Source: Deltaproteobacteria bacterium
GTDB taxonomy: Bacteria > Myxococcota_A > UBA796 > GCA-2862545
Reading direction: 5' to 3'
Length of the DNA stretch: 64,000 bases
NCBI GenBank assembly: GCA_007693595.1
Contig: REDI01000002.1
Span: 1 to 64,000 of the forward strand
Shown: one piece after another, positions 7,815 to 16,785 of the stretch
Layout of the letters: every line of letters begins with the position of its first letter
Position numbering within the stretch: position 1 is the stretch's first letter
The notes under the pieces: generated by a model
The model's input: the letters and a program-made list of their open reading frames with translations, nothing else
What the model was told of the DNA's origin: nothing
Database searches by the model: none
Translations under genes and position numbers: made by a program

Positions 7815-9149
7815 GCCCGGTCGGCGGCGCACCTCCTCGACCCGGCGGATCCGCCCAGTGGGTACGCTGCCCACGACCCCGGTAGGCCCAGGCCCCAGCC
7901 GAACCAGGTGGCCATTGCGGATCTGAAGCGCTCGACAGCCCAGCTCCTCGGCCAGCTCCGCGTGCGCGCGAAGGTGGGAGGGGGTGCCGTGCACGGGGAT
8001 CACGGTCTGGGGTCGCACCCAGCGGTATACGGTGCGCAGCTCCTCGCGGCAGGGGTGGCCGCTGACGTGTACGAAGGCCTGCTCGGGCCCGATGGTCCGA
8101 ACTCCGAGCGCTGCGAGCAGAGCCTCGAGGCGGTCGCGAAAGAGCTCGTTCCCAGGGATGCGACGCGCGCTGAAGATCACCGTGTCACCCGGCTCGAGAT
8201 AGACGTCCCGCCGCCGCTGCTCCGCGAGCTTGGACAGCGCGGCGCGCGGCTCACCCTGGGAGCCGGTGCAGAGCAGCAGGACCTTTTCTGGTGGTAGGAA
8301 GCCGAACTCTCGCGGCTCAATGAAGGCGGGCAGGGCCTCGAGGTAGCCCGCCAGCCGCGCTGCGCGGATCGTTCGATCCAGCGAGCGTCCCAAGGCGACG
8401 ACGTGCCGCCCGGTGGCCTCAGCGATCTCGGCGAGGGTGCGGATCCGGGCGACATTCGAGGCGAAGAGCCCCACGGCCACCCGTCCGCGGGCGGCCCTGA
8501 TCACCTGGGTCAGCCCCTCGACGAGCGCCCCCTCCGAGGGCGTCCATCCCTCGACGTGAGCATTGGTGGAGTCTGAGACGCAGGCGGTGATCGTCTCGTG
8601 CCGCAGCGCGCGGAGCGCCGCCTCGTCGGTGCGTCGTCCCACCCGAGGATCAGGGTCGAGCTTGAAGTCGCCGGTATGAAGCACCGTGGCGGCCTTGGTT
8701 CGCACCACCAAGGCGCCGGACTCCGGGGTGGAGTGGGTGAGAGGGATGCGCTGCAGATCGAAGGGCCCCACCGAGAACCGCTCGGACTGCCCGATCACCC
8801 GCAGCGGGACCTGCTCGTGGATCCCCGCCTCGATCAGGGCCCCTCGGAGCATGTGCGCTGCGAAGGCCGTGAGGTAGACCGGGCACCTCAGGGAAGGCCA
8901 GAGATCGCGCACCGCGCCGAGGTGGTCTTGGTGGGCGTGGGTGAGGACGAGCCCATCGAGCTGCTCCCGCCGCGCCGCGATGAAGGAGGCGTCGGGGTGG
9001 AGCGCGTAGTGCACGTGAGGACCTTCCCGCCCGAACATCACCCCACAGTCCACCATCAGCCACCGCCCCTGGTGGTGGTAGAGGTTGAGGTTCATCCCGA
9101 TCTCGCCGGTCCCTCCCAGCGGGAGGAGATGCAGGGCTGACGCGTCCAT
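7797..9149 (-). CDS. rnj: ribonuclease J family metallo-beta-lactamase/beta-CASP nuclease
   Basis: The 450-residue protein opens with LLPLGGTGEIGMNLNLY, the RNase J N-terminal signature. It carries the zinc motif THAHQDHLG, the HTGDF strand, the beta-CASP segment SDSTNA and the closing IPVHGTPSHLRAH. RNase J is an endo- and 5'-exoribonuclease in mRNA decay and rRNA maturation. At 450 residues it lacks the usual C-terminal oligomerisation domain of the 550-residue Bacillus enzymes, so it may be a shorter paralogue. The start at 9149 places the first strand directly at the N-terminus; upstream in-frame sequence looks non-coding. Confidence 0.85.
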   Translation of the reverse strand: MDASALHLLPLGGTGEIGMNLNLYHHQGRWLMVDCGVMFGREGPHVHYALHPDASFIAARREQLDGLVLTHAHQDHLGAVRDLWPSLRCPVYLTAFAAHMLRGALIEAGIHEQVPLRVIGQSERFSVGPFDLQRIPLTHSTPESGALVVRTKAATVLHTGDFKLDPDPRVGRRTDEAALRALRHETITACVSDSTNAHVEGWTPSEGALVEGLTQVIRAARGRVAVGLFASNVARIRTLAEIAEATGRHVVALGRSLDRTIRAARLAGYLEALPAFIEPREFGFLPPEKVLLLCTGSQGEPRAALSKLAEQRRRDVYLEPGDTVIFSARRIPGNELFRDRLEALLAALGVRTIGPEQAFVHVSGHPCREELRTVYRWVRPQTVIPVHGTPSHLRAHAELAEELGCRALQIRNGHLVRLGPGPTGVVGSVPTGRIRRVEEVRRRPGSRARR

Positions 9150-9480
9150 GCCCCATCCTACCGCGAGTTCCCAGAAGGAACCTAGCGCCCTGGGTGAGCG
9201 GAGCCCACGAGGAGCGGATAGGACCTGCGGATGGAGTCCGCATGATCGCGCCACATCCTCGACAGAGCTTCACCCCACCACGACACGACACGATCGAGCT
9301 CGAGGGCTCGAACCAGTCCCACGGCCTTGAGACCTGGGATCCATGCGAGAGTCCACCCCCGACCCCGGTCACCTCTCCCGCCCGCGGGCTCGACCGAAGG
9401 CCGCGAGCCAACCCACTGAGCAAGGAACCGGACGCCCTGCTGCGCGGAGCTGGCGCGGGCGAGCCGCTGGAGGTCTGCTG
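9150..9480. other. 331-base divergent intergenic region
   Basis: This region separates the divergent RNase J and SDR genes and must contain both promoters. No convincing -35/-10 pair is visible. A small perfect hairpin (TGCGGA 9226-9231, five-base loop, TCCGCA 9237-9242) is the only clear structure. The last bases carry the GGAGG ribosome site (9469-9473) of the SDR gene. No coding potential is seen. Confidence 0.5.
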
Positions 9481-10194
9481 ATGCCCCTCGCCCTCGTCAC
9501 GGGCGCGTCTTCGGATCTCGGCGCCGCCATCGCCACGGCCCTGCTCGACGCGGGTCACGACGTCCTCGTCGCCGGCCGGCGTGAGCACCGTCTGGCTCCT
9601 CTGGGGGAACGAGGTGCTACACCGATGATCGGGGATCTGCTCGATCCGGCTCACCTCGAGGCCCTCCTCTCCACCGAGGCGACCGTGTTGATCCACGCCG
9701 CGGGCCATGGCTTTGCCTACCAGCGCTTTCACACCACGCAAGCCGGGCTGAGCGACGCCGTGTGGCAGGTGGACCACCACGCCTTCGCGCACCTGTGCCG
9801 AGGCCTGCTCCCCGCCATGATGCGCGCTCGGCACGGGCGGATCCTGGCGCTCACCTCGACCGCTGCGCGGATCGGTGCGGACGGCGCGTCGATCTATGCG
9901 GCCGCCAAGGCCGCCTCCGAGGCGCTCATCCGAAACATCGCCCTCGAGTACGGCCGCTTCGGCATCACCGCGAACGCCGTCGCGCCGGGCCCGGTCCTCA
10001 CCGAGCGTCTGAGGTCGCGCGTGGCCGACGGCGCGTCGATCGACCACCTCGCGCGGGCCTCGGCCCTACGCCGCCTCGCCACCCCCGACGAGGTCGCGGC
10101 CGCGGTCGCTTTCTTGTGTAGCGACGCCGCTGCGGCGATCACCGGCGCCACCCTGCCGGTCGACGGGGGACTGGGGCTGGCCGGTCGGTGGTGA
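9481..10194 (+). CDS. short-chain dehydrogenase/reductase
   Basis: A 237-residue classical SDR. It has the cofactor loop TGASSDLGAAIA (residues 7-18), the catalytic Ser in LTSTAAR, the YAAAK motif and APGPVLTERL. The C-terminal segment VAAAVAFLCSDAAAAITGATLPVDGGLGL is typical of FabG-like oxidoreductases. The Arg after the second beta strand (AGRREHR) favours NADPH. The substrate is unknown; the FabG-like ending fits 3-oxoacyl or polyol reduction. The ATG at 9481 has GGAGG seven bases upstream. It converges with the hydrolase gene ending at 10201. Confidence 0.85.
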   Translation: MPLALVTGASSDLGAAIATALLDAGHDVLVAGRREHRLAPLGERGATPMIGDLLDPAHLEALLSTEATVLIHAAGHGFAYQRFHTTQAGLSDAVWQVDHHAFAHLCRGLLPAMMRARHGRILALTSTAARIGADGASIYAAAKAASEALIRNIALEYGRFGITANAVAPGPVLTERLRSRVADGASIDHLARASALRRLATPDEVAAAVAFLCSDAAAAITGATLPVDGGLGLAGRW

Positions 10195-10200
10195 GTCCGC

Positions 10201-11310
10201 TCAGCGCCGCTCCAGGTAGGCGTGGGGGCTGAGCTCCTGCTGCCGTAGGTGGTCTTCGTATCGGTCATCGCCCTCGACCCGACTCCGCAGCCAGGCCGTG
10301 ATCACCCGTGCGGTGAGCGCTTGACCGATCTCGGCATCGAGGAGGCCGAGGTCCTCGTCGCAGTCGCCATGAAAGGGTAGGATCCGGCAGATGTCCGAGA
10401 AGGCCGCGTAGTGCCCCGCCTCAGGGAAGCGGAGCAGGTCCGAGGGCTCTGCCATCGCGTGCCAGGTAGGCCGCTGCTCGACTTCGTAGTCGAGCACCCC
10501 GTCGCGCTCCCCGGCCAGCACGAGCGATGGGGGAAGGGCCGCGAGATTCTCGCCGCCCGGACCAAAGGCGTACCAGCCCCCGACGCTGAGGGGGACGATC
10601 GCGTCGACACGAGGATCTACGAGGTCGTAGGCGGCCTCATCGGTCTCCTGCACCGCGGAGAGCACCCGGCAGCCGATGCCTGAGCGGCCCTCGCACCACG
10701 TCGCCACGCCGCTACGATCGATGGTCGCCCCCCCGAGCATCAGGGTGGTGACCGCCCCGAAGGAGTGCCCAAGCATCACGTAGCGTTCGTCGTCGACCGC
10801 CCCCGCCAGTCGGTCGGTCGGATCGGCCGCGCGCTCGAGCACGGCGTCGACGGCGAGCCGCACATCGCCAGGTCGACGCGCGACCGAATCGCCCATGTGG
10901 TCCCAGTCGACCGAGATCAGGATGGTGCCTGGATGATCGGGCGCGACGACCACGTAGCCATGAGAGGCGAGGTACTCGCACAGGTGGGCGGACTGAAAGC
11001 GGATCCCCCCAAGTCCGTGACTGAACGCGAGCAAGGGGGCGGGGAGTCCGTCGGGATCCACAGGGACATCGCGATAGGCACCCAGCGTGAGGGGCAGCTC
11101 AGGATACGGAGAGGGGATCAGCGAGTCCGAGACCCGCGCGGGGTACCAGACCTCGACCCGGAGCGTTCCTCCCCGAGGATCTTCGACGTCGAGCGTGGTG
11201 ACCCCCGGGGCGTAGGGCCCTGGCTCCGAGGGATCGAAGAAGGGTAGCTCCTCATCGGGTGCTTCGATCGAGCACGCCACGAGCCAACTCACGCAGAACC
11301 ACCGCCACAT
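10201..11310 (-). CDS. alpha/beta-hydrolase lipoprotein (PAF-acetylhydrolase/dienelactone-hydrolase type)
   Basis: A 369-residue lipoprotein with lipobox LVAC near residue 13. The hydrolase domain shows the oxyanion segment LAFSHGLGG, the nucleophile elbow GHSFGA, an acid in AGERDGVLDYE and the catalytic His in PEAGHYAAF, in the order expected for platelet-activating-factor-acetylhydrolase-like or Atu-type dienelactone hydrolases. WYPAR near the start is typical of the same family. It probably hydrolyses short esters at the outer membrane or in the periplasm. The ATG at 11310 has GGAGG four bases upstream; the longer start at 11331 would break the signal peptide. Confidence 0.75.
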   Translation of the reverse strand: MWRWFCVSWLVACSIEAPDEELPFFDPSEPGPYAPGVTTLDVEDPRGGTLRVEVWYPARVSDSLIPSPYPELPLTLGAYRDVPVDPDGLPAPLLAFSHGLGGIRFQSAHLCEYLASHGYVVVAPDHPGTILISVDWDHMGDSVARRPGDVRLAVDAVLERAADPTDRLAGAVDDERYVMLGHSFGAVTTLMLGGATIDRSGVATWCEGRSGIGCRVLSAVQETDEAAYDLVDPRVDAIVPLSVGGWYAFGPGGENLAALPPSLVLAGERDGVLDYEVEQRPTWHAMAEPSDLLRFPEAGHYAAFSDICRILPFHGDCDEDLGLLDAEIGQALTARVITAWLRSRVEGDDRYEDHLRQQELSPHAYLERR

Positions 11311-11387
11311 CAGGCCTCCACCCCCTCTCACTAACCGACGTGACCTGCCTCGAGTCTCGCGAGGTGGAGAGAGGTTATGGAGGACGG

Positions 11388-12209
11388 ATGAAGATCCACC
11401 ACCTACACTGCTTCACGCTCTGCCCCTTCGGCGGCCGGGCCCTCTGGGGGCATCCTCCTCACATGGTGGGCCACGTGCTCGCCATCGAGACGGAGCACGA
11501 TGGCCTCGTCCTCGTCGACACGGGCTTGGGCCTGGATGACTTCGCGGATCCCAAGGGACGCCTGGGCCTCGTCGGTCGGTTCGGCGGGCTGGTCGTGGAG
11601 CCCGAGCGCACGGCGATCCGTCAGATCGAGGCGCTGGGCTACGCAGCCACCGACGTCCGACACATCGTCGTGACCCACTTCGACCTGGATCATGCCGGAG
11701 GTATCCCCGACTTTCCCAACGCCACGGTCCACCTGCTCCGCAGCGAGCAAGAGGCCGCCCTCAACCCTCCCACCTTCCCCGAGTCCCAGCGCTACCGCCG
11801 GCCTCACGTCCAGGCGGTGGCGAAGTGGCAGACCTACGAGGGCACGGGCGAGGCGTGGCACGGCTTTCCTGCGGCCCAACCCCTGGAAGGACTGCGCGAG
11901 GAGCTGGTCATCGTGCCCCTGATCGGCCACAGCCGAGGCCACGCGGCGGTGGGGGTGCGACAGGGCGAGGGCTGGCTCCTTCACTGCGGCGATGCCTACT
12001 TCAACCGCAAGGTGATGCTCGGCGCTCGCTCCCCCAGAGGGCCGCGGATCTTCGAGCGCCTGGTCGCGTGGGACTATCGACGCGTCCTAAAGAACCACGA
12101 GCGTCTGCGCGAAGCGGCCCGCGATCCCGCGCTCACGCTCTTCAGCGCCCACGATCCCACCGAGCTCAGCGCTTGTCTTCACCACTCGGAGCCCCAGGAC
12201 GAAGAATGA
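11388..12209 (+). CDS. metallo-beta-lactamase-fold hydrolase (AHL-lactonase-like)
   Basis: A 273-residue MBL-fold protein with the metal motif THFDLDHAGG, later ligands in GHSRGHAAV and CGDAY, and a final SAHDP His. This layout matches the quorum-quenching lactonase/AttM-like and related hydrolases, but the true substrate is unknown. No signal peptide, so cytoplasmic. The GGAGG at 11379-11383 fixes the ATG at 11388. Its stop overlaps the start of the next gene (ATGA), so the two are translationally coupled, which suggests that the lactone or ester product and a phosphoester are handled together. Confidence 0.7.
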   Translation: MKIHHLHCFTLCPFGGRALWGHPPHMVGHVLAIETEHDGLVLVDTGLGLDDFADPKGRLGLVGRFGGLVVEPERTAIRQIEALGYAATDVRHIVVTHFDLDHAGGIPDFPNATVHLLRSEQEAALNPPTFPESQRYRRPHVQAVAKWQTYEGTGEAWHGFPAAQPLEGLREELVIVPLIGHSRGHAAVGVRQGEGWLLHCGDAYFNRKVMLGARSPRGPRIFERLVAWDYRRVLKNHERLREAARDPALTLFSAHDPTELSACLHHSEPQDEE

Positions 12210-13435
12210 TTGAGCGACGCACCTTCCTGAGTATGCTGACCGCCACCGCGACCGCCCTGGTCCTGCCTGGGTGCGCGACGCCTCGAACCTATGAGCCCGT
12301 AGAACCCGTCACCCTCACCAAAGGGCCATACCTGCTCATCCTCGACGCCACCACCGCGAGCCTGCGCTTCGAGACGCGCGAAGATCTGCCCGTTCAGATC
12401 CAGATCATCGGGCCTGAGGGGATCGTGCACGGCACCGCTCGTCGAAGGGCGGAGCACGTCGGCCTGCCCTGGGGAATGGAGATCTCGGGCAACCCCCTCG
12501 ACGAGGAGGGCGAGCACGTCCTGCACGAGATCGTGCTGACCGATCTCACCCCAGGCGCCACGTACCGCTGGCGGCTCCAGGCCAGCCCCGATGTGGTGAA
12601 GTCCGGCCGGTTCCGCGCCCCCCCGAGCCCCACCTCCTCGACGGTCGTCGCCTTCATCGCCGACACGATGTACCCCTCCAGCGCCGGGGTCGCGGCCATG
12701 CTCGCCTCCCACGAGCCCGAGGTAGTGGTGCACGGTGGGGATATTCAGTACCGGACCAACCCCGCGGATACCTGGAACGGCTTCTTCCTCGCGATGGAGC
12801 CGCTGCTCGCGCTCGGCCCCTACCAGGCCTGCTTCGGCAACCACGAGCTCGATGAGCCCGAAGAAGCCGAGTATTACTTCGACCGGCTGTGGGCAGGTCA
12901 GGGGGCGAGCTCGACCCCACGCTACCACGCGATCCCCTGGGGACCGCTTCTGCTCCTGTGCCTCGACAGCGAGACGAGCGATCTCGGGGATCCCCAGAGC
13001 CCCCAGGTCGCCTGGGCCCACCAGACCCTCGCCGAAGCCCGAGAGAAAGGGCTCCACCCGGTCCTCTTCTTTCATCGTCCAACCTACACGCTGTCCAAGT
13101 ACGGCCCTCGCAACCTCAACGCGAGACAGGTCGTGCACGACCTGGCGACCACCTACGACTGTCCTGCCGTGCTCGCAGGCCATGTCCACGGCTACGAGCG
13201 GTTCGAGGTCGATGGCATCGTCTACCTGATCGATGGGGGGGGCGGGGCCCTGCTCACCAACCTCGAAGAACGACGCGACGAGATCGAGGACGCCAGACCC
13301 GGTGAGCCCGACCTTCGACAGGTCGCTCACCGAAGCTTCGGAGGCACGATCCTCCGCGTGGACGACGGCACGCTCCGGATTGAACGCTACGAGCTCGACG
13401 GCACGCTCACCGATCAGGTCGATATCACCCTGTAG
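12206..13435 (+). CDS. Tat-exported lipoprotein metallophosphoesterase (purple acid phosphatase type)
   Basis: A 409-residue protein. The N-terminus MIERRTFLSMLTA carries a twin-arginine motif and ends in a lipobox VLPGC, so it should be Tat-exported and lipid anchored. A fibronectin-like N-terminal domain (about 40-140) precedes a calcineurin-type phosphatase domain with VHGGD, CFGNHELD, FFHRPTY and LAGHVHGYER metal ligands, the domain order of purple acid phosphatases. Export of a folded metal enzyme fits the Tat route. The ATG overlaps the previous stop by four bases. It converges on hflC with a 15-base gap. Confidence 0.8.
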   Translation: MIERRTFLSMLTATATALVLPGCATPRTYEPVEPVTLTKGPYLLILDATTASLRFETREDLPVQIQIIGPEGIVHGTARRRAEHVGLPWGMEISGNPLDEEGEHVLHEIVLTDLTPGATYRWRLQASPDVVKSGRFRAPPSPTSSTVVAFIADTMYPSSAGVAAMLASHEPEVVVHGGDIQYRTNPADTWNGFFLAMEPLLALGPYQACFGNHELDEPEEAEYYFDRLWAGQGASSTPRYHAIPWGPLLLLCLDSETSDLGDPQSPQVAWAHQTLAEAREKGLHPVLFFHRPTYTLSKYGPRNLNARQVVHDLATTYDCPAVLAGHVHGYERFEVDGIVYLIDGGGGALLTNLEERRDEIEDARPGEPDLRQVAHRSFGGTILRVDDGTLRIERYELDGTLTDQVDITL

Positions 13436-13450
13436 CGGCGCCCGACGCGG

Positions 13451-14548
13451 TCACTTGCTGCTCGCGCTGCGCAGGTAGCGATAGTACTCCGCATCGGTTC
13501 CCAGCAGCAGGGTAGACTTGCTGTTGACGGTCTTGTGGTAGCTCTCGAGGGTCCGGTAGAGCTCATAAAACTCCGGGTCAGAGCTGAAGGCCTCGTTGTA
13601 GATCTTGGTGGCCTCGGCATCGGCTTCACCGCGGATGATCTGCGCCTTGCGCTCGGCTTCGGAGCGGATCTCGGCCAGCTCGCGCCGGGCCTCACCCAAG
13701 ATCCGTGCGCTCTGCCCTTGACCTTCGGAGCGAAAGCGCTCGGCGCGGCGCTGCTGGTCGGAGATCATACGGCGGTAGGCCTCTTCCTGGACCTTCTCGT
13801 TGTAGTTGATGCGCTTGATCTGCACATCGATGAGCTCAATACCATAGTCTTCGACCATGACCCTCGATTTCTTTAGGATCTTACGGGTGAGTTCCTGACG
13901 CCCCATCTCGACCTTCTCGGTCAAGGCCTTCAGCTCGTCACGCTCGAGCTGCAGCTCGGCCTGGGCGAGCTCGTCGGGGAGGTCGAGCTGCTCGGCTTCG
14001 TCCTCGGAGTCTTTGGACGCGTCGTCGTCGACACTGTCGGGGACCGGGGTTTTGATGGTCTGGGTGGGCACCGCGCCCCAGTCGCTGGACCGGACGATCT
14101 CGACGAGATCCGTACCCGCGATCTGATCGCGTACGACCGAGTCGATGATGTCGTTGAGGCGGGCGCGGGCGCGGCTCTCGTCGCCCACGCTCTCAAGGAA
14201 GAGCTGAGGCTCGACGATGCGCCAACGGGCCGTCGTGTCGACGTAGATGAACTCGCCGCCGGCGGTGGGCATCTCGTTAGGCTCACCATCCCAGGCGTGC
14301 AGGCGCCTGTCGAAGCGGCGGACCTCTTGGATCATGGGGATCTTGAAGTAGAGCCCCGCCTCCGTGACCTCACGCACGGGGTTTCCGAACTGGACGACGA
14401 CCGCCTGCTCGACCTCGTGGATCGTATACATCGCCGAGGAGAGACCGAAGAAGCCGATCACTCCCGCGATTCCGACCACACCGAGCACGGCGAGGCCCAT
14501 CGCCCCCTTGGGACCCTTGGACTTGGGGTTGAGCTTGACGACGGTCAC
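13451..14548 (-). CDS. hflC: HflC, SPFH-domain regulator of FtsH
   Basis: A 365-residue protein with one N-terminal transmembrane helix (about 17-38), an SPFH domain (YTIHEVEQAVVVQFG, FKIPMIQEV), an acidic insertion (about 170-215) where family members also vary, and a long C-terminal coiled coil with EGQGQSARILGEA and RGEADAEATKIYNEAFSSDPEFYELYRTLESY, diagnostic of HflC. HflK/HflC form a membrane cage around the FtsH protease. It starts with GTG and overlaps the hflK stop (GTGA), so the two are produced together. Confidence 0.93.
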   Translation of the reverse strand: MTVVKLNPKSKGPKGAMGLAVLGVVGIAGVIGFFGLSSAMYTIHEVEQAVVVQFGNPVREVTEAGLYFKIPMIQEVRRFDRRLHAWDGEPNEMPTAGGEFIYVDTTARWRIVEPQLFLESVGDESRARARLNDIIDSVVRDQIAGTDLVEIVRSSDWGAVPTQTIKTPVPDSVDDDASKDSEDEAEQLDLPDELAQAELQLERDELKALTEKVEMGRQELTRKILKKSRVMVEDYGIELIDVQIKRINYNEKVQEEAYRRMISDQQRRAERFRSEGQGQSARILGEARRELAEIRSEAERKAQIIRGEADAEATKIYNEAFSSDPEFYELYRTLESYHKTVNSKSTLLLGTDAEYYRYLRSASSK

Positions 14549-15552
14549 TTGGCACCTCGCGCGCGGGAGCTATCGAGATTCATCAGGGGGAGGGGCGACG
14601 AGCTACCCGGCTCGATGACGTAGATCTGGCCGGCCTTGGGCAGCACCTCGTCGAGGGTCTCGAGGTAGAGCCGGCGGCGGGTCACGTCGGGGGACTGGCG
14701 ATACTCGAGCGCGACGGCTCGGAAGCGAGAGGCGTCGCCCAAGGCGCGGTTGATGCGCTCGGCCCGGTAGCCTTCGGCCTCGTTGATGAGCTGCTCCGCC
14801 TCGCCCTTGGCGCGGGGGATCTCTTGGTTACGACGTTTCTCCGCCTCGTTGATGAGCCGCTCGCGCTCCTGTTGGGCCTCGTTGACGGCGTTGTAAGACG
14901 GGCGGACCGTCGCAGGGGGCACGACGTCTTGCAGCTCGACGGTGCGGATCGCGACGCCCATCTGATACTCGCTGAGGATCTCGCCGATCTCGATCTGAGC
15001 GAGGTGAGAGATCTCGGTCCGGCCCTGGCCGCTGAGGGTCTCGCTCAGGAGGCGGTTGCCCACGATCCTGCGCATGACCGCTTCGGACACATCGCGGATC
15101 GTGCGCTTGCGCTCCCGAATGTTGTGCACGAACTGCACGGGGTCGGTGATGCGATACTGCACGACCCACTGGACCTCGACCACGTTGAGATCGCCCGTGA
15201 GCATGAGGGCTTCAGCGAGGTGCTCGGGCAACTGGGCGTAGTCGGAGCGGGATCCGACCGAGCGGGTGCGGAACCCGAACTCTTCGTTGAGCACGCGCCG
15301 CTCGTTGGGCACCCGCTCGATGACGTCGACCCCGAAGGGGATCTTGAAGTGGAGGCCTGAACCCCGCACGTCGTGCAGCGCGCCGAAGCGGGTGACGACC
15401 GCGCGTTCTTCGGGCTCGACGGTGTAGACGCTGGTGAGCGCCCCAGCCGCAACAAGCACCACCAACAGACCGATAGCTACCGTCGTGCCTGTCAGCCCAC
15501 CGATCACCCTGCGGATGAGCTGCTCCGCCGGATCGGGCTTCTTTGAACTCAT
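14545..15552 (-). CDS. hflK: HflK, SPFH-domain regulator of FtsH
   Basis: A 335-residue partner of HflC. It has one transmembrane helix (about 22-43), the SPFH signature VEPEERAVVTRFG, LHFKIPFGVDVIE, WVVQYRITDP and the coiled-coil segment RINRALGDASRF near the C-terminus, typical of HflK. The Gly/Pro-rich N-terminal extension of E. coli HflK is missing. The ATG at 15552 follows GGAGG at five bases. It heads the two-gene hflKC operon, transcribed leftward from the 193-base divergent region shared with the Spy-like gene at 15746. Confidence 0.92.
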   Translation of the reverse strand: MSSKKPDPAEQLIRRVIGGLTGTTVAIGLLVVLVAAGALTSVYTVEPEERAVVTRFGALHDVRGSGLHFKIPFGVDVIERVPNERRVLNEEFGFRTRSVGSRSDYAQLPEHLAEALMLTGDLNVVEVQWVVQYRITDPVQFVHNIRERKRTIRDVSEAVMRRIVGNRLLSETLSGQGRTEISHLAQIEIGEILSEYQMGVAIRTVELQDVVPPATVRPSYNAVNEAQQERERLINEAEKRRNQEIPRAKGEAEQLINEAEGYRAERINRALGDASRFRAVALEYRQSPDVTRRRLYLETLDEVLPKAGQIYVIEPGSSSPLPLMNLDSSRARGAK

Positions 15553-15745
15553 ACGACCTCCAAGGCAAGGCCTGGGCCTATCGTGGCCTTGAGCCAAGCG
15601 CGACCAAGAAACGCGGGATCGCGCGCAAGCCCTCAGCGCCGGACCTTCGAAGACACGGCGTGACGCGCGGTGACCGCAATATTCAGCGCTCTCCCGCGTC
15701 TTCGAGAGTGCCAGATGCGGCACCACCCCGACCCGAGAGGTTGTC

Positions 15746-16207
15746 ATGAACAAGATCCTTCGCCCCTTCGCCCTCCTGGGCCTGCTCGGCGCCCTCACCT
15801 TGCCTGCCTTCGCGGGCGGGCCTCGCGGTGCCGACGGTCTCCAGCGCCACATGCAGCAGCTCGACTTGACGACCGAGCAGCGCGCCGAACTCTCGGCCCT
15901 TCGCGAGAGCCGGGCCCCCGAGCTCAGGCAGGCCCGGATCGAGGTTCGCAAGGCGGACCGCGCGCTGTCCGACGCCATCGAGAGCGACGCCGACAAGAGC
16001 GCGATCGCCGACCTCGCGATCGCACGACACGAGGCCAAGCTGGGCGCACAAGAGGTGAACCAGAGCCTCCGCGCCGATCTGCGCGCCGTGCTGACCGAGG
16101 AGCAGGTCGCTCAGCTTCAGGACCGTCGCAAGAGCCGTGGCTACAAGAAAGGTCCTCGCGGGGACCGTGGCTCGGACGGCATGCGTCGCGGCCCGCGCGG
16201 GCGCTGA
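15746..16207 (+). CDS. Spy/CpxP-like periplasmic LTxxQ protein
   Basis: A 153-residue protein with a signal peptide cleaved near AFA-GG (residue 23). It has the helical motif LDLTTEQRAELSALR and, later, AVLTEEQVAQLQDRR, the paired LTxxQ pattern of Spy and CpxP envelope-stress chaperones and metal sensors. The C-terminal 25 residues are strongly basic and Gly-rich (YKKGPRGDRG). Its position back to back with hflKC, another envelope quality-control system, is suggestive. It ends before a bidirectional hairpin terminator. Confidence 0.7.
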   Translation: MNKILRPFALLGLLGALTLPAFAGGPRGADGLQRHMQQLDLTTEQRAELSALRESRAPELRQARIEVRKADRALSDAIESDADKSAIADLAIARHEAKLGAQEVNQSLRADLRAVLTEEQVAQLQDRRKSRGYKKGPRGDRGSDGMRRGPRGR

Positions 16208-16221
16208 GGCGCGTCGACCAC

Positions 16222-16246
16222 GGCGCTCCGGCTCGCCCGGAGCGCC
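16222..16246. terminator. bidirectional hairpin terminator
   Basis: A perfect 10-bp stem GGCGCTCCGG (16222-16231) and CCGGAGCGCC (16237-16246) with a five-base loop lies between convergent genes ending at 16207 and 16250. A short pyrimidine-rich run follows. It probably terminates both transcripts. Confidence 0.65.
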
Positions 16247-16249
16247 TCC

Positions 16250-16660
16250 TTAGACCCAATCGTCGCCACTCGTCATGCGCTCGAAGAGGCTCATGCCGAG
16301 GAAGACCGCCACGAGGAGCGGCCCGAAGAGGAACATGAACGTCTCGCGCCCGGTCAGCTTGCCCACCGCCTGGGGCAGCCGACATCGCCACGGCGCCTGG
16401 GGATCGTAGACGACGACGGCGTGCGGTGGATCCTCGCTGACGTTGCAGATGTGAGACGCCCCTGCGCGGTCGACGAAGTGGAGGTTGTGCCCACCTCGCG
16501 GGACCGAGGTGATCTGAGTGACGCGGGCCTCGACCCCCGTGGTAAGGAGCGCCCGACCGTCGAGATAGGACCAGGCGCCATAGACGAGGAAGCCCACGCC
16601 GAGCACGACGAAGCTGACCTTGGCGACGATCCTCCGAAGGGGCGACATTCCAAAGAGCAT
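16250..16660 (-). CDS. small membrane protein, DUF3592-like
   Basis: A 136-residue protein with an N-terminal transmembrane helix (about 12-32) and a second one near 105-125. The loop between them carries a small beta domain with VVVYDPQAPWRCRL and two Cys, the pattern of DUF3592 membrane proteins, whose function is unknown. The start is either 16660 or the internal ATG at 16648; neither has a strong ribosome site. It converges on the Spy-like gene across the hairpin at 16222-16246. Confidence 0.55.
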   Translation of the reverse strand: MLFGMSPLRRIVAKVSFVVLGVGFLVYGAWSYLDGRALLTTGVEARVTQITSVPRGGHNLHFVDRAGASHICNVSEDPPHAVVVYDPQAPWRCRLPQAVGKLTGRETFMFLFGPLLVAVFLGMSLFERMTSGDDWV

Positions 16661-16746
16661 GGGCCTCACGGGGCTGGGGGGGGCACCGTGGAGTCTACCA
16701 CCTGTGCCGCGCCCCTCACACGGGCTTGACCCCGTGAGCCCCCGGA

Positions 16747-16785
16747 GCCATACCCGCGCGTATGGCGACAGGTTACACCCCTGTC
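16747..16785 (+). promoter_or_regulatory. two adjacent palindromes upstream of the fatty-acid oxidation operon
   Basis: GCCATAC and GTATGGC (16747-16753, 16760-16766) form a 7-6-7 perfect inverted repeat. It is followed immediately by GACAGG and CCTGTC (16767-16772, 16780-16785), a 6-7-6 repeat. Both lie 20-60 bases before the thiolase start. A TTGACC (-35-like) box sits near 16725-16730. Operators for a fatty-acid-responsive repressor are a reasonable guess; the regulator is not in this window. Confidence 0.35.

Noticed and set aside
9304-9330. GGTTCGAGCCC on the minus strand resembling a tRNA T arm
   Set aside because: The flanking bases do not form a T stem, acceptor or anticodon arm, so it is chance.
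8650-10047. 465-codon frame on the minus strand over RNase J and the SDR gene
   Set aside because: It overlaps two well-supported genes in another frame or on the other strand and encodes only low-complexity Arg/Gly-rich sequence.
12179-13330. 383-codon antisense frame in the phosphatase gene
   Set aside because: The plus-strand gene has a Tat signal and all metal motifs; the antisense product has none.
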